Assembly: GCA_021813595.1 (NCBI GenBank)
Contig: JAKAKF010000143.1
Coordinates: 1-6,957, forward strand
Reading direction: 5' to 3'
DNA from: a bacterium
Lineage (GTDB): Bacteria > SZUA-79 > Acidulodesulfobacterales > Acidulodesulfobacteraceae
DNA: 6,957 bases
The notes under the pieces were generated by a model, which was not told the origin of the DNA, did no database searches, and saw only the letters and a program-made list of their open reading frames with translations. Positions 5,774 through 6,957 of this stretch are shown here, one piece after another. Position 1 is the first letter of the stretch. Every line of letters starts with the position of its first letter. A program made the position numbers and the translations under genes.

Positions 5774-6957
5774 ATGGATATAGAAATTACGATAAACGGC
5801 AAAAGAATAATGACTAAATCAGGTATTACCGTTTTAGAGGCTGCAGCCCAAAACGGAATCAAAATACCTACGCTTTGTTATCTTAAAAGGCTCAGACCTA
5901 TCGGTTCCTGCAGAATTTGCGTGGTTGAGGTTAAAGGGGTTAAAAATCCTCTTCCGTCTTGCGTCGCAAAAGTAAAAGAAGGATATGAAATTTTAACCGA
6001 TACCGAAAAACTATGGAAGGTAAGAAAAGAAGTAATATCGCATCTTCTGCTTGACCATCCTCTAGATTGCCCCGTTTGCGATAAATCCGGAAAATGCAGC
6101 CTGCAGGATCTTTCTTTTGAATTCGGCATTACAATACAGAAAAATAAAAAGGTTTTTCCGGACAGGACGAAAATTTTTAAAAGCGATATTATAGAATATC
6201 ATGCTACGAGGTGCGTGCTATGTTCAAGATGCATTAGAGTCTGCACCGATATGTACGGAAATCCGTTTTACCAAATCAAAGACAAAGGATATAACGGTTA
6301 TATCGGCATAAAACAAGACGATAAATTGCAAATGGGCGCAATTCCCTCAGAGAACTGCGGATTTACGGAAATTAAGCCGACGGTGGACTACTTAGATTGC
6401 TATTATTGCGGAAACTGCATAGAGGTCTGTCCGGTAGGCGCCCTTATTTCAAAACCGTCGAAATTTAAAGAAAGATACTGGCAGGAATCCCCTTTTTCGT
6501 CCGTTTGCGATAAATGTTCGGCCGCATGCAGAATAGAATATTACAGATATGCAGGCGAAGAATCTTTAGTTAGGACGGAATCTTTGTTCGGCGGTTATTT
6601 GTGCAGGCAGGGGTTCTTTTATGAAGGCATAGGAAAAAATAACGGATATTATATTTCGTCGCCTTATATTAAAAAGAAATCTATGCCGGAGGAAACCGCC
6701 CTCGAAAATGCTTTAAGCGAATTTGCGTTAAGGATTAAAAATATCTCCGAAAAAGGCGGGATGGATAATACGGCTGTTTTGGTCTCCCCTAATGTTTCCG
6801 TAAACGACGGTTTCGCCATAGCCGGATTCGTAAAAAATATACTTAAGCCTGCATATTTCGATATTGCGGAGCCTGAATTCTACAGGATAAATCTCGATAA
6901 ATTCAACAGGGTATTTAAAGGCGAAGGATCTTTCGATATCAAAGCGTTGCAGAATTC
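5774..6957 (+). CDS. nuoG: NADH-quinone oxidoreductase subunit G, hydrogenase-like cluster set, 5' part
   Basis: This subunit carries the iron-sulfur chain from the input module to NuoB. The frame is open to the window end, giving 394 codons; the rest of the molybdopterin-oxidoreductase-like domain is cut off. An in-frame TAA directly before the ATG fixes the start. Domains in order: a [2Fe-2S] ferredoxin (C35, C46, C49, C63); the His-Cys domain for cluster N5 (H95, C99, C102, C108 in DHPLDCPVCDKSGKC); then two full ferredoxin motifs, CVLCSRCIRVC (C147, C150, C153, C157) and CYYCGNCIEVCP (C209, C212, C215, C219); then an N7-type site (C245, C248, C252, C277). Classical NuoG keeps only the first three cysteines of the first motif and the last of the second (cluster N4). 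Here all eight are present, as in [FeFe]-hydrogenase and NAD-linked formate dehydrogenase subunits. Its place after nuoABCD favours NuoG over a formate dehydrogenase, although the missing C-terminus leaves some doubt. Confidence 0.9.
   Translation, partial: MDIEITINGKRIMTKSGITVLEAAAQNGIKIPTLCYLKRLRPIGSCRICVVEVKGVKNPLPSCVAKVKEGYEILTDTEKLWKVRKEVISHLLLDHPLDCPVCDKSGKCSLQDLSFEFGITIQKNKKVFPDRTKIFKSDIIEYHATRCVLCSRCIRVCTDMYGNPFYQIKDKGYNGYIGIKQDDKLQMGAIPSENCGFTEIKPTVDYLDCYYCGNCIEVCPVGALISKPSKFKERYWQESPFSSVCDKCSAACRIEYYRYAGEESLVRTESLFGGYLCRQGFFYEGIGKNNGYYISSPYIKKKSMPEETALENALSEFALRIKNISEKGGMDNTAVLVSPNVSVNDGFAIAGFVKNILKPAYFDIAEPEFYRINLDKFNRVFKGEGSFDIKALQN

Noticed and set aside
6952..6957. GAATTC exactly at the window end as a cloning junction
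   Set aside because: A six-base match at the edge is probably chance. Another GAATTC is at the start of nuoA (1092-1097), and the nuoG frame runs through normally.

Overview
The window holds the 3' half of a leucyl aminopeptidase gene, a structured intergenic region, and the first six genes of a respiratory complex I (nuo) operon, all on the + strand. The DNA is AT-rich, and the spacers are extremely so. The gene content (separate nuoC and nuoD, a GltD-type flavoprotein inside the nuo cluster, a hydrogenase-like NuoG) points to an anaerobic or facultative bacterium, perhaps Desulfobacterota-like. That placement is inference from gene style, not from a marker gene.

Layout: positions 1-737 are the catalytic domain of a PepA/M17 aminopeptidase, cut by the window start. 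Positions 738-1089 are non-coding. They contain a compact element of about 178 bp (793-970) that is about half G+C in an AT-rich setting. It is closed by a 7-bp inverted repeat and filled with five hairpins. After it come a good sigma70-type promoter, a 14-bp tandem repeat merging into an 18-bp perfect palindrome, and a strong Shine-Dalgarno sequence. Then follow nuoA (TTG start), nuoB (overlapping nuoA by 10 bp), nuoC, nuoD, an unusual 634-residue fusion protein, and nuoG (cut by the window end).

How the genes work together: NuoA is a membrane subunit. NuoB (cluster N2), NuoC and NuoD form the quinone-reducing connecting module. NuoG carries electrons into that module. Normally nuoE and nuoF lie between nuoD and nuoG and supply the FMN/NADH entry site. 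Here both are absent. Their place is taken by one gene joining only the C-terminal [4Fe-4S] (N3-type) domain of NuoF to a GltD/NfnB-type FAD and NAD(P)H oxidoreductase. NuoG has a complete eight-cysteine two-cluster ferredoxin segment like that of [FeFe]-hydrogenases, where ordinary NuoG keeps only one cluster. Together these suggest a complex I with a re-engineered electron-input arm. The true donor (NADPH, NADH or ferredoxin) cannot be read from sequence alone.

The most noteworthy points are this replaced input module, the structured element with two hairpins of identical geometry but different inner-stem sequence, and the promoter-overlapping operator-like repeat upstream of nuoA.
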